Part shown: positions 27,042-35,945 of the stretch, one piece after another | Numbering within the stretch: position 1 is the stretch's first letter | How the letters are laid out: each line of letters starts with the position of its first letter | DNA from: Mesorhizobium temperatum | GTDB taxonomy: Bacteria > Pseudomonadota > Alphaproteobacteria > Rhizobiales > Rhizobiaceae | Reading direction: 5' to 3' | Length of the DNA stretch: 64,000 nt | NCBI RefSeq assembly: GCF_002284575.1 | Contig: NZ_NPKJ01000033.1 | Location: 16,005-80,004, forward strand | Position numbers and translations under genes: made by a program | Notes under the pieces: model-generated | The model's database searches: none | Seen by the model: the letters and a program-made list of their open reading frames with translations, nothing else | Told to the model about the DNA's origin: nothing

Positions 27042-29282
27042 CTACTGAGGCTCGCCGACGGTGGTGTCGAGATATTGCGTCAGCGCACAGACCAGGTGGT
27101 AGAAGATGCTTGCCGGCACATCGGTCGCCAGCGAGCGGCCGCGCTCGTCGATCCGGTCTATCCACAGGCCGAGCGGTGCCGGATTGATGTGCCAACGGAA
27201 GAGGCGGCCGACACGCGCTTCGATCTCGGGCTTGAGGTCGGGGCCGCCTGAACCGTCGAGTGCAATCGCCGCCTTGATTGCTTCGGCCTGCGGCCAACTG
27301 CGCGAGACAAGGTCGAGCGGCAGGCCTTGCCGCGAGACGGCGCCATAGGCGAGGCCGGTGGCGCGATTGAGGCCGTTGGCGATGGCCGAGGCATAGAGCT
27401 TTCTGGCAAAGCCGGTCAGTTCACTCTGGCCGCTGCGCCCGGCAAAGTCGACCAGCAGCGAGGCCCATTCGAAATGGTGGCCGGGTTCCGTCCATGTACC
27501 CTTCTCGCCCTCCGCCGGCCTCCACTCGGCGTCGAAATATTCGCCCAGCGTCCAGCTTTCCGGATCGAAGAAATGGCTGCGAAACAGATCGACGATGCGC
27601 GCGGCGCGGCGAAGATAGGCGAGCTCGCCGGTCGCTTGATGCCAGGCCAGGAAAGCCTCGAGCAGATGCATATGCGGGTTGGAACGCCGGTCGCCCGCGC
27701 CGCTCGACGTTTCGAGAAAGCCGGTCATGCGGTGATCCTCGAGATGCGCGTCGAGAAACGAAAACGTTTCTTCGGCAAGCCGTAATGCATCAGGATTGCC
27801 GACCATATGAGCATGCGCCAGCGCCAGGAGCACGCAGGAATGATCGTAGGCATCCTCGGCGGGGTCGGCGACCGTGCCGTCGACATTAAGCGTACGCACC
27901 CAGCCGCCATTGTCGGTGCGGCCGTTCCTGGCCATGAATTCGAGGCCGTGGCTGATCAGCCGGTCGGCAGGCCCGTCCCAGCCGCGCGCCTTGGCGACAG
28001 CGAAGGCGTAGACTTGCCTGGCCATGGTGCGCATGCGCTTGGGCTTCTTCAGCGGTGTGGCGTCAAAGCCGAGCGCCTCATGAAACCCGCCATGGCGCTC
28101 ATCGACCCCGACCGTGGACCAAAGTGGCACCGTCTCTTCGAACAGCCAGTGATGAACACGGCGCCGCCAGGCGCCGCTTTCGATCACGCGATCGCCGGCG
28201 GGTGTGAACCTGGTTTCCAGCCGGCCGCTCTTTTCGAGTTGCTCGACGATCTTCTTGACGTTCTGGCTGCGGCTGACCGGCGCGACGAAGGTGGCATCGG
28301 CGGTCGAGACGATGGCAACGTCCTTCAAGCCGATGGCCGAGAGCAAACGACTGTCGCTGCGGATATAGGAGTTCTCACAGTCGATGGCGACGACATCGCC
28401 GACGATGACGTTGCCGTCATTGTCGGAGGGACCGACATCGAGCAGCGACTGCCAGGAGCCGAGATCGTTCCAGCGGAAGCCGGCCGGCACCATGGCGATG
28501 TGGCTTGCGCGCTCCATGATGGCATAGTCGATCGACGTCGAGGGAATGGCGGCGTAGAGTTCCAGAGGCATGTAGAGACCGGAAAGATCTGAGGTCGCGG
28601 CCTGATAGGCAATTTCGGTGGCCTTCCAGATCTCGGGTTCGAAAGCAGTGAAGGCGTCGCGCATGGCGCTGGCGCGAAACAGGAAGATGCCGGTGTTCCA
28701 GTAGAAATTGCCGGCCGCCACATAGCTCTGCGCGGTCACGAGGTCCGGTTTTTCGACGAAACGCGAGACATCATGGATGCCATCCTTCTCGCCGGCGACC
28801 TCGATATAGCCGTAGCCGGTCTCCGGCTGGCTAGGCTTGATGCCGAACACCACCAGCCGGCCCGCACGCGCCGCGCCGGTGCCGTTTTCCACGCTCTGCC
28901 AGAATTGCCGTGCGGTCGTAATCTCATGATCGGACGGCACCACCAGCACCAGGCTGTCGCCAAATTCGGACAGGGTGCGCAGAGTCGCCAGGGCAACGGC
29001 GGCGGCGGTGTTGCGCCCGGTCGGCTCGAACAACGGGCCACCGCCGGAAAGGTCGAGGCCGGCGAGATCGGCGTGAACGCGGTCGGCGTGCCGCTCCGAG
29101 GCGATCAGGAAGACCGGCGTTTCGCCCTTCGGCCGCGCCGTCAGCCGGTGCAAGGTCTTGACCAGCATCGAGCCATCGCCCGAAAAATCATGGAACTGCT
29201 TGGGATTGTCCTCGCGCGACAGCGGCCATAGGCGGGAGCCAATGCCACCGCTCATGACATAACTGACGATCCGCTCGGTCAT
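27042..29282 (-). CDS. Mannose-1-phosphate guanylyltransferase fused to AGE-family epimerase/isomerase domain
   Basis: This 746-residue two-domain protein has an N-terminal nucleotidyltransferase (about 1-350; GGIGSRLWPLSREDNPKQF, FEPTGRNTAAAVALA, FVEKPD, FRWNDLGSW) that is a GDP-mannose pyrophosphorylase. The C-terminal half (about 370-740) is an (alpha/alpha)6 barrel of the N-acylglucosamine 2-epimerase/phosphomannose-isomerase-like family (RQVYAFAVAKARGW, NPHMHLLEAFLAW, EPGHHFEWASLLVDFA). It probably makes GDP-mannose from hexose phosphate. The ATG at 29282 follows AAGGGG at good spacing. It supplies the substrate of Gmd encoded at 45154. Confidence 0.9.
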   Translation of the reverse strand: MTERIVSYVMSGGIGSRLWPLSREDNPKQFHDFSGDGSMLVKTLHRLTARPKGETPVFLIASERHADRVHADLAGLDLSGGGPLFEPTGRNTAAAVALATLRTLSEFGDSLVLVVPSDHEITTARQFWQSVENGTGAARAGRLVVFGIKPSQPETGYGYIEVAGEKDGIHDVSRFVEKPDLVTAQSYVAAGNFYWNTGIFLFRASAMRDAFTAFEPEIWKATEIAYQAATSDLSGLYMPLELYAAIPSTSIDYAIMERASHIAMVPAGFRWNDLGSWQSLLDVGPSDNDGNVIVGDVVAIDCENSYIRSDSRLLSAIGLKDVAIVSTADATFVAPVSRSQNVKKIVEQLEKSGRLETRFTPAGDRVIESGAWRRRVHHWLFEETVPLWSTVGVDERHGGFHEALGFDATPLKKPKRMRTMARQVYAFAVAKARGWDGPADRLISHGLEFMARNGRTDNGGWVRTLNVDGTVADPAEDAYDHSCVLLALAHAHMVGNPDALRLAEETFSFLDAHLEDHRMTGFLETSSGAGDRRSNPHMHLLEAFLAWHQATGELAYLRRAARIVDLFRSHFFDPESWTLGEYFDAEWRPAEGEKGTWTEPGHHFEWASLLVDFAGRSGQSELTGFARKLYASAIANGLNRATGLAYGAVSRQGLPLDLVSRSWPQAEAIKAAIALDGSGGPDLKPEIEARVGRLFRWHINPAPLGLWIDRIDERGRSLATDVPASIFYHLVCALTQYLDTTVGEPQ

Positions 29283-29421
29283 AAGCACCCCTTAATTAGA
29301 GAGTTTGGTTGTGAGCACCCGCCGAGGGTTGAGTCACCAACTCGGCGACAAAACTTGAAGGCTGGAGCGGGGTGGGCCTGCAGTCCGCATAAGCTGCCAT
29401 TTTTCACCGGCCCATAGCGCC

Positions 29422-30042
29422 CTACCTAGGCTTTTGCGCGATCGCGATCATACTCTTGGCAAGAGCAGGAATACGACCCACGCGCTCGAAACGTAAAACT
29501 TCTAGCCCTACTTCGTTGAGTAGCATGCCAAGGCTTCGGATAGACCAAAACTTAATATGGCCTCCATCCCACAGAGCCAAGAAATGGGAGTCCAACCGGC
29601 CGGTGACAGCCAATGCCAAATTTTTAAAATAGCCGTGATAAGGTGTCGAAATGACGGCTGTGCCACCTGGATTGAGGAGTTCGTAAACATTTTTGGCAAA
29701 TGCTCTTGGGTCGTAGAGATGCTCCACGACCTCAAGGCTGAGGACCAGGTCAAAAGTGCCATAGCGAGCGCGCAGATCGTCGTAGGCCGAACCGCTTTCG
29801 ATCCTGATATTGGGATAGGCTTTGTTAGCCATCGCTACGGCAGACGTTGACGGGTCTATTCCAGTGACCACATACCTGTCACTGAGATGCTTTGCAACGC
29901 TGCCGTTGCCGCACCCCAGATCAAAGATGCTGGCGGGAGAAAACTCCTCCACTATTTTATCAACGGCAGGTAATAAAATACTATGTGAATCATTCGCATC
30001 AGGAGAATCGTAGAGATATTCTAGATTATTTAGTTGAATCAT
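29422..30042 (-). CDS. SAM-dependent methyltransferase (class I)
   Basis: This 206-residue protein has the SAM-binding motif IFDLGCGNGSVAKHL, the acidic residue at VVTGIDPS, LVLSLEVVEHLYDP and LLNPGGTAVISTPYHG. This is the UbiG/COQ3-like Methyltransf_11 or _23 pattern common in polysaccharide loci. The substrate is unknown; methylation of a sugar or chain end is likely. Codon use and base composition are visibly more A/T-rich than the flanking metabolic genes. Confidence 0.82.
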   Translation of the reverse strand: MIQLNNLEYLYDSPDANDSHSILLPAVDKIVEEFSPASIFDLGCGNGSVAKHLSDRYVVTGIDPSTSAVAMANKAYPNIRIESGSAYDDLRARYGTFDLVLSLEVVEHLYDPRAFAKNVYELLNPGGTAVISTPYHGYFKNLALAVTGRLDSHFLALWDGGHIKFWSIRSLGMLLNEVGLEVLRFERVGRIPALAKSMIAIAQKPR

Positions 30043-30086
30043 TTTGACTATCCTAGATCTGCCTTAACCCAAAGTCAGGAATCCGC

Positions 30087-31019
30087 TTAATTTTCATCCA
30101 CAACAAAGCCCGTACGATCTTTGATAGCTTTTGCTATCGGCACACCCTTTTGCTTTGCGAGTTCTTCTATTTCGAAAATCTTGGCGTCAACCAAACCGCG
30201 ATACCAAAGCCCTTGCAAGACGTGAAAATAGAACCCAGGCCTGCCGTCGAGAAATCCAAGGCGCACGAAATATCGGTAGAGGAAGTAGGCAATCGTTCGA
30301 ACACCGGCTGGAGTTCGAAGATAAACCTTTTCCTTGAGGAAGCGCCGCGCACGGGCCTGTGGGCTGGAACCGGAAGCTGGCAGCTTGTCTATTCTTAGAA
30401 ACTTGAATCGTGCATTCAGCAAATCAATAGCCTCCCGAGAGGCATATTGATTATGCTTTGCCGTCCACCACGTTAAGGAATTCAGGTTGATATCCGAAAT
30501 TATCACGCCTGATTTTTGGACATTTCCGCTCACTATCACATGCTCGTCCATCCAGCGCTGTTCGCACCGCCCTCGGCCATTGCGCCAAAGCCGAAGCTGC
30601 CAACTAGGCTCGATTGCTCCATACCTTATGCGGCGGCCAAGAAAATAGATTCGGCGCTGCACGAGTATGCCATCGCAATCATCTCCAACTTGCGAAACAG
30701 TTTCAGAAAGCGAACATGGCGTTGCGGGATCCAGCACCTCATCAGCGTCGATACGCATAAGCCAACCGCCCCTGGTAACGAGGGCGGAGAGCCCAAAATT
30801 CAGCTGTGTCGCGTAATTTTTCCAAGGGTGACTAATTACTTCCGCACCTAGCTTTTCAGCTATTTCGATCGTCCCGTCGGTTGAGCCGCTATCGATGACA
30901 GTGACGCTTTCAACCTGATTTTTGCAACTCTCTATGCAGCGGGCTATGTGGATCGACTCATTTAAGGTCAGAATAACGACGTGAATCGCGATCGGTGCCC
31001 TACTATCATCATTGCTCAT
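30087..31019 (-). CDS. Glycosyltransferase family 2 (WaaE/KdtX-like)
   Basis: This 310-residue GT-A enzyme starts with VVILTLNESIHIARCIESC, then VIDSGSTDGTIEIAE and the DXD-like MRIDADEVLDP. The middle part (GRRIRYGAIEPSWQLRLWRNGRGRCEQRWMDEH region) resembles the WaaE/LgtF-type beta-glycosyltransferases. It adds one sugar to the lipid-linked repeat. It sits 45 bp before the methyltransferase and after the acetyltransferase gene. Confidence 0.85.
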   Translation of the reverse strand: MSNDDSRAPIAIHVVILTLNESIHIARCIESCKNQVESVTVIDSGSTDGTIEIAEKLGAEVISHPWKNYATQLNFGLSALVTRGGWLMRIDADEVLDPATPCSLSETVSQVGDDCDGILVQRRIYFLGRRIRYGAIEPSWQLRLWRNGRGRCEQRWMDEHVIVSGNVQKSGVIISDINLNSLTWWTAKHNQYASREAIDLLNARFKFLRIDKLPASGSSPQARARRFLKEKVYLRTPAGVRTIAYFLYRYFVRLGFLDGRPGFYFHVLQGLWYRGLVDAKIFEIEELAKQKGVPIAKAIKDRTGFVVDEN

Positions 31020-31043
31020 GTCAGATTGACCATTATACCTACG

Positions 31044-31592
31044 CTACCGTAGACTAATCTGACGAGCGGGATTGCCTACTACCACAACTCCATCAGAGAC
31101 GTCTTTAGTGACGACCGAACGCGCGCCTACAACAGCGCGGCGCCCCACGCGCACGCCAGGGCCGATGAACGCCTCAGCCGCCACCCAAGCGCCCGCCTCA
31201 ATCTGGATTGCGCCAACGACCAGCGCAAAGGCAGGATCGCGATAGTCATGCGTTGCGGCGCAGAGATGAGAACCTTGACTAACGGTCACGTAATCCTCAA
31301 TTGTAATCGACCCGACCGAATAGCAGTTCACCCCGGGCCCGAGGCTGCTCGCAGCACCAAGCCGCAGATTCCACGGTGCCCAAATGCGCGCTGTTGGATA
31401 AGGATGAGCACCCCTACCTACAGCGGCGCCAAATAGCCGCAACAGAAAGCACCGCCAACCATGAACTGGGACAGGCGACCATCTGTACAGTGTGGCTTCC
31501 ACAATGCGCCATTGCAACCGCCTCACTTTGTCTTTGAAGCTTGGCGCGGGAACCGCCTCCAGCCGAGGGCGTCGTAGGGTCAATTCGGGCAT
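31044..31592 (-). CDS. Left-handed beta-helix acetyltransferase (WcaF/NodL-like)
   Basis: The 182-residue protein carries hexapeptide repeats over about residues 65-175 (VNCYSVGSITIEDYVTVSQGSHLC, IGPGVRVGRRAVVGARSVVTKDV) and ends with the family's VVVGNPARQI. The block CAATHDYRDPAFALV is typical of WcaF-type colanic-acid O-acetyltransferases. It is expected to O-acetylate a sugar of the repeat unit using acetyl-CoA. Confidence 0.86.
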   Translation of the reverse strand: MPELTLRRPRLEAVPAPSFKDKVRRLQWRIVEATLYRWSPVPVHGWRCFLLRLFGAAVGRGAHPYPTARIWAPWNLRLGAASSLGPGVNCYSVGSITIEDYVTVSQGSHLCAATHDYRDPAFALVVGAIQIEAGAWVAAEAFIGPGVRVGRRAVVGARSVVTKDVSDGVVVVGNPARQISLR

Positions 31593-31756
31593 GGCCTATT
31601 CAGATGTTACAAAGCGTGGCTGATACGGGATATCGGTATAGGATCGGGCCCTTGGGTGGTGCAAGCTTCGAAACCGCGAGTTTCACGTCAGGCCTTTTCC
31701 GACCCATGGCACTGCGAAAAATTGCGCGACTTGCGCGCCTGCAGGACCGCCACGTA

Positions 31757-31798
31757 TCCTAGCTGCCGTTCTAAATGTCCTAGCTGTCGTTCTAAAAG
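31757..31798. repeat. Two tandem 21-bp units
   Basis: TCCTAGCTGCCGTTCTAAATG (31757-31777) is followed directly by a copy with two substitutions (31778-31798). It lies in the non-coding stretch right of the acetyltransferase gene. No function is apparent. Confidence 0.6.
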
Positions 31799-32269
31799 AG
31801 AATCGAATTATGCGAACTTCGGCCACGCGGAAATCCGTCGGTTCACCATACTGGGTTTCAACCATCATGTTTGCAAGGCTATATTCTGCGCGATTTGCGT
31901 TCTAGTCAGCTCTTGGTCCGTAGCCACCGAGACGCGCTCCGCTCAAGCTCTTCAAGGTCAACACTTCACCGGCGGGCCCGATTCGCAGGCGTTTGGTTTC
32001 GAGCATCTTACGATCGCCGACTCTCATGTTCTGAGACCGGATGTCCGCGACGCCGGCCAGTGTAGCAAGCGCTGGCATTGGCGAGGAGCAATCAACATCT
32101 CGCTATCGACATTTGGATGCTGCCTATGAAGGGCCAAGACAGGCGTCGCCCACTGAGAAAACACCAAAGACGCGCTGTGCCTTTAGAAAGGCAGATGCAA
32201 GTGTCAAGCTGGGCCCTTATAGCGCGTTGCCGATCTGGACCATTTGAGAGCAAGGGGCCGTTGCGCAGA
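31799..32269. other. Non-coding stretch in the polysaccharide locus
   Basis: No intact gene is visible between the acetyltransferase (ends at 31592) and the acyltransferase (stop at 32570). A rightward open frame from about 31870 to 32129 begins with a signal-peptide-like stretch (FCAICVLVSSWSVATETRSAQA). It might be the decayed start of the gene whose tail is recognisable at 32270-32450, but this is weak. Confidence 0.4.
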
Positions 32270-32450
32270 ATGATTGAAACATCAAAATCGGGTCCGCACT
32301 CGTCCGTTATGTCGATGAGCTCTTCCTCTCCTTCTGCAGGTTTACGGTGACAAGGACGTTTGGGCCGCTTATGCGCGAACCAACATCAGGAAGCGAGGAA
32401 CCGCGCAGGGAAAGCCGGTCTACTGCTTTCTATGGCCGCAGCTTCATTAA
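32270..32450 (+). pseudogene. Decayed fragment of GH56-like gene
   Basis: Two adjacent plus-strand frames, joined by one frameshift near 32340, give ALVRYVDELFLSFCRF and then YGDKDVWAAYARTN...GKPVYCFLWPQLH. These align with RYVDYYIASIYAFYP...NVEENYTRTKQFGNRPVYAFEWLRYH of the intact GH56-like protein encoded at 17127. A stop (TAA, 32448) ends the match, and the rest of the barrel is missing. It is therefore a remnant of a second, diverged copy in the same orientation. Confidence 0.55.
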
Positions 32451-32569
32451 GGCTCTTGCTTTTCTGCCGGGCGACGTTCGCCCATGCTGCTCCAAATAAC
32501 ATTCGAAGGAACCTGCGGCACAGTTAAAAAAAGCCTTCCCCTGATCGAGGCTTAAAATAGCAAAACCCT

Positions 32570-33694
32570 TCAGGTTTTTGCCTTAACGCGGAAAATCGCA
32601 TGCAGAGGCTTTTCAACAACAAAGTGAAATAATATTGCGACAAAAATACAAACAGCGAGGGTTAAAAGCCATGTGATCGTCGCACCTGCAAAACCGGACA
32701 AGCCCGCCTTCTTGGCTAACTTGCACATTACACTGATGACTGGGAAATGAGTTAAGTATAGAACATAGGACGCATCCCCTAGCAACTCCCCAGCGCCAGA
32801 GACTGGCCTCCACCCAGCAAGCTCTCTTGATACCAGTCCAAAAATGAGGAGGCTTGAAAAAAGTCCGAAAGCAAGGATTCCACCAGGGTCCTTGTGCAGA
32901 TCGAATTCCGGCCCCGAAAAGAATTCGCTGACGCTTACCAACATCACCATTAACGTCATTCCGCCGGCGCCCAGAACGACAGCCGGCGCGGCCGCTGGCT
33001 TAAAATAACGAGCGCGCACCAATAGTGCCACAATAACTCCGAGTCCAAAAAGGGTGATAAAGTACCCGTTTAGAAACGCAATCGTAAAGTGCAGATCAAG
33101 AGCCCAGTATCCAACCACAGCTGCCCCAATCAGGGCAACGCTCATCCACCCGCCTATCAGTATTGCAAAAAATAAATAGAAAACCACCTCATATTGAAGA
33201 GACCACGCTACAACTATAATCGGAGCACCAGTACCTCCAACAACGGCAGGATCCTGCGGAAAAAGAAGTAGCGTTTTGGCAATTACAGAAATCTCTTTTG
33301 GAAAAGACTCTGATGCGCCAGGTACATACAATGCAATTACAGAAACTGAGACAAGTATGACCAAATATGGGGGATAAATACGTGAACAACGTTTTAAAAT
33401 ATACAGGTACAACCTGGAAGGCTTGCCGATGTCAGAAAAATGTACATAAGTGATGATAAATCCGCTAAGAACGAAAAAGAAATTCACACCCGCAGAACCA
33501 GCCTGGAAGTAATAGCTGAAAAGCGGTTGGCCAAAATATTTCGGCGCGGCGATTGCTCCACTTAGGTGGAACAGTACGATCGCCAAAGCAGCAATACCTC
33601 TGGAGATCTGGACCGAGGTCAACGCTGGCCTAGAAGTCGGCGTACTCGAAAACTCAAGCGATTGAGGATCACGAGTTCTAATGGTATAAGTCAT
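32570..33694 (-). CDS. Acyltransferase 3 family membrane protein (OafA/ExoZ-like)
   Basis: The 374-residue integral membrane O-acyltransferase has SVQISRGIAALAIVLFHLSG at the N-terminus (with the catalytic-type histidine), GSAGVNFFFVLSGFII, RIYPPYLVILV and about ten hydrophobic helices. It would transfer acetyl or another acyl group to sugars of the polysaccharide. The ATG at 33694 lacks a good ribosome-binding site. The bases before it resemble the 3' end of the GT4 gene at 34743, suggesting it once followed that gene with an ATGA overlap. It is notably A/T-rich. Confidence 0.88.
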   Translation of the reverse strand: MTYTIRTRDPQSLEFSSTPTSRPALTSVQISRGIAALAIVLFHLSGAIAAPKYFGQPLFSYYFQAGSAGVNFFFVLSGFIITYVHFSDIGKPSRLYLYILKRCSRIYPPYLVILVSVSVIALYVPGASESFPKEISVIAKTLLLFPQDPAVVGGTGAPIIVVAWSLQYEVVFYLFFAILIGGWMSVALIGAAVVGYWALDLHFTIAFLNGYFITLFGLGVIVALLVRARYFKPAAAPAVVLGAGGMTLMVMLVSVSEFFSGPEFDLHKDPGGILAFGLFSSLLIFGLVSRELAGWRPVSGAGELLGDASYVLYLTHFPVISVMCKLAKKAGLSGFAGATITWLLTLAVCIFVAILFHFVVEKPLHAIFRVKAKT

Positions 33695-33766
33695 AGAAAG
33701 ACACAAATAAGCGGGTTGATCCTGCACTTTAATAGTACATCATTATTGTACAAATCAAAGGAAGCG

Positions 33767-34612
33767 CTACGGACTTTTCTCTGACGCAGACGAGCCAACA
33801 TGCTTGTAGAGATAGTTTGCACCTTTCCTGTAACACAATTGGTAGCCGGCGTTTAACAGCGCCCCGTGACCTTCGAAAAAGCGCGCCGTGGATCGTTTCG
33901 AAGGGCGAGTCAGTTCATCAAACTCGACTAGTATCTGTGAGGGGCGTACTTTGCCGAGCATCATGTGCTTTAGAACATCAACCTCTGCACCTTCTATATC
34001 CAGTTTTAATAACGGCAGCTTTGTTATGCTATGATCCCTGCAGATCGCTTCAATAGTTAAGGCGCTAACGTGGATATGAGTGCCCGTCATTTGGTAGTTG
34101 TTCTGAAAGTCGATGATTGAGTGGCTAACGTGTGTTGGATCAGACGGCGCAAAGAATTTAAGAGATGTCTCCTCTATCCATAACGCTTTTCGTACCAGCA
34201 ACAGCTGCCAAGGCCTAATGTTGGTTAGATCGTACCTCCCTGGATGCCACGGGTCGCTTGTAGTCGGCACCAGTTCGCCGCGGGCGATTCGATCCACAAT
34301 CGCCTGGTAGTGGGCGATGGCCCGGGGGGTGGGATCAAGTATGATTACCTGCGCACCGTATTTTGCCGCGAACTCTACGTCGAAACTGGCGTCCTCTCCG
34401 AGTCCACAACTGATCACTGTTGAGCCATGCAACTCCTCCCCGTCGATGAAATCCCATCCCCCATACGCCGATCCGAGCCGCATTGTTTGGGCGCCAGAAA
34501 TAGATACGCGAGGTTGGTGCACAGTTCGCCGGACTTTGTGAAGGGCCTTCTTTAATAGGGCCGGTAGCAAAACCGCGCGCGACGTCATCTGTCGCTCCAT
34601 GTCTATTTCCAT
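33767..34612 (-). CDS. FkbM-family methyltransferase
   Basis: This 281-residue protein has STVISCGLGEDASFDVEFAAKYGAQVIILDPTP, a SAM-binding region, and PLLKLDIEGAEVDVLKHMM, the FkbM signature. It probably O-methylates a sugar of the repeat unit. I take the ATG at 34612 because AAGGATTGAA precedes it. Longer readings up to 34684 translate the remnant of an acyltransferase gene in front and are not native coding sequence. It seems to be inserted between a GT4 gene and an acyltransferase. Confidence 0.82.
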   Translation of the reverse strand: MEIDMERQMTSRAVLLPALLKKALHKVRRTVHQPRVSISGAQTMRLGSAYGGWDFIDGEELHGSTVISCGLGEDASFDVEFAAKYGAQVIILDPTPRAIAHYQAIVDRIARGELVPTTSDPWHPGRYDLTNIRPWQLLLVRKALWIEETSLKFFAPSDPTHVSHSIIDFQNNYQMTGTHIHVSALTIEAICRDHSITKLPLLKLDIEGAEVDVLKHMMLGKVRPSQILVEFDELTRPSKRSTARFFEGHGALLNAGYQLCYRKGANYLYKHVGSSASEKSP

Positions 34613-34622
34613 TTCAATCCTT

Positions 34623-34761
34623 AACAGCACGATCTGCAATGCGGCAATACCATTGGAGATCTGGATCGAGATCAATCCCGCCAAGAAGTGAGCTTACTCG
34701 AAAATTCGGGCGGTCGCGAATCACGCATCTTAAAGGAAAAAATCATAGAAAAACGCAATCG
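34623..34761 (-). pseudogene. Remnant of the 5' end of an acyltransferase gene
   Basis: About 125-140 bp align base for base with the start of the acyltransferase gene (33573-33709). ATG at 34746 matches ATG at 33694. Shared blocks include TTTTCGAGTA, CCAGATCTCCA and GGTATTGC, and LISIQISNGIAALQIVL echoes LTSVQISRGIAALAIVL. A TGA and frame change interrupt it, and it ends abruptly just before the FkbM start. It is a truncated duplicate, not a functional gene. Confidence 0.8.
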
Positions 34762-35930
34762 GGGCGGCTACCGCGACCAAGAAGCCAAGAGTAAACGCTC
34801 AGCATCCGATCGGAGATCGAATTCCAGCGATAGTCGCTCAGCATCCAGCTCCGACCCCGCTGGCCCATCTTCGACAGTTTGTCCATCGACAAGTGCATGG
34901 CATCGCGAAGGGCATACTCGAGTGGAGAATCCCCAATCTCCGGCCACCAACCACATCCACGCGACTCAAGTTCAGACCAAGGCGCGCCCCTCGAACAAAC
35001 GACCGGCGTTCCGCAAACGAGAGCTTCAGCCACTGTCATCCCAAAATTCTCATCAAGGGTCGGCAAAACAAACAGTTCTGCCTTCTGGTACGCTTCCAGT
35101 TTCGTCTGACCAAAAACCCCTCCGGTGAATTTAACCCTGGGAACGGCCGTTTCTCGCACCAGCTTCTCATAGGCGGCCGCATACGAATTATCGAGAGGCC
35201 CAGCAATCTCAAGGCGCCAACCCGGAAACTCCGACGAAAGGCCAGACCATACACGTAATAGACTATCGACGCCCTTCTTGGGATGCAGGCGTCCCAAAAA
35301 TAGCAAGGTGCGCGCTTCAGTATTCCGATGAGCAAGGGGTCCCGCAGGCAGCATATCGTCAATTCCGTTGGGAATGACAGCCACAGGTGCTTTCAGTCCG
35401 AATGAGCGAATATCCTCCAGCTCTTTCTCGCTTGTAGCGTGCCAACAGGCGCAACTAGCCGCAGCTGATTTCTGAAACAGATACCAAAAGAGGCGCTTCT
35501 TCCAGCGAGAAAACTGCAAGGCGCCAGGCCCCAACATCCCATGAGGACTGATGACAAGCGGTAGTCTTTCACGGCTCGAGACTATTCCAGATGCCACGTT
35601 TGGCATCATCCAAAGGCCGTGATTATGAATAACCGCCGCATCCCGGGCTAATGCCTCGAGCCCTGGAATAAGAGCGCGAGACACGCCTAACCGGCGAACC
35701 AAGGGCAAGTTGCGGAAGTTCGATTCAAATGCGTGCAGTTTGAACCCTGTGTTGCTTTGATTGGTCGACAGATCTGCGTCTTCGATGGTCACCACTTCCG
35801 CTGGCCAGCCCGCCTCTATGCTTTCCTGGACTAGCCTCCGCACGCATATCGTCGTGCCGGCAGCCTCACTTGCCATCGAGGAGATCGTATGAATAATCTT
35901 GGGCAATTTAAAATGCAGCCTTTGAAGCAC
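34743..35930 (-). CDS. Glycosyltransferase family 4
   Basis: The 395-residue GT-B enzyme has a donor-binding half showing RTLLFLGRLHPKKGVDSLLRVW, GPLDNSYAAAYEKLV and the EX7E region ELFVLPTLDENFGMTVAEALVCGTPVV. The acceptor half includes VISPHGMLGPGAL and VIPNGID. The start appears to be GTG at 35930, 15 bp after the preceding glycosyltransferase stop. Its TGA overlaps the ATG of the acyltransferase remnant (ATGA), showing what used to follow. Confidence 0.88.
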   Translation of the reverse strand: MLQRLHFKLPKIIHTISSMASEAAGTTICVRRLVQESIEAGWPAEVVTIEDADLSTNQSNTGFKLHAFESNFRNLPLVRRLGVSRALIPGLEALARDAAVIHNHGLWMMPNVASGIVSSRERLPLVISPHGMLGPGALQFSRWKKRLFWYLFQKSAAASCACWHATSEKELEDIRSFGLKAPVAVIPNGIDDMLPAGPLAHRNTEARTLLFLGRLHPKKGVDSLLRVWSGLSSEFPGWRLEIAGPLDNSYAAAYEKLVRETAVPRVKFTGGVFGQTKLEAYQKAELFVLPTLDENFGMTVAEALVCGTPVVCSRGAPWSELESRGCGWWPEIGDSPLEYALRDAMHLSMDKLSKMGQRGRSWMLSDYRWNSISDRMLSVYSWLLGRGSRPDCVFL

Positions 35931-35945
35931 CTAAATGAAACATCT

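Noticed and set aside
34613..34684. Hydrophobic N-terminal extension of the FkbM protein as a membrane anchor
   Set aside because: The residues are the translated head of the acyltransferase remnant, and a ribosome-binding site directly precedes the ATG at 34612.
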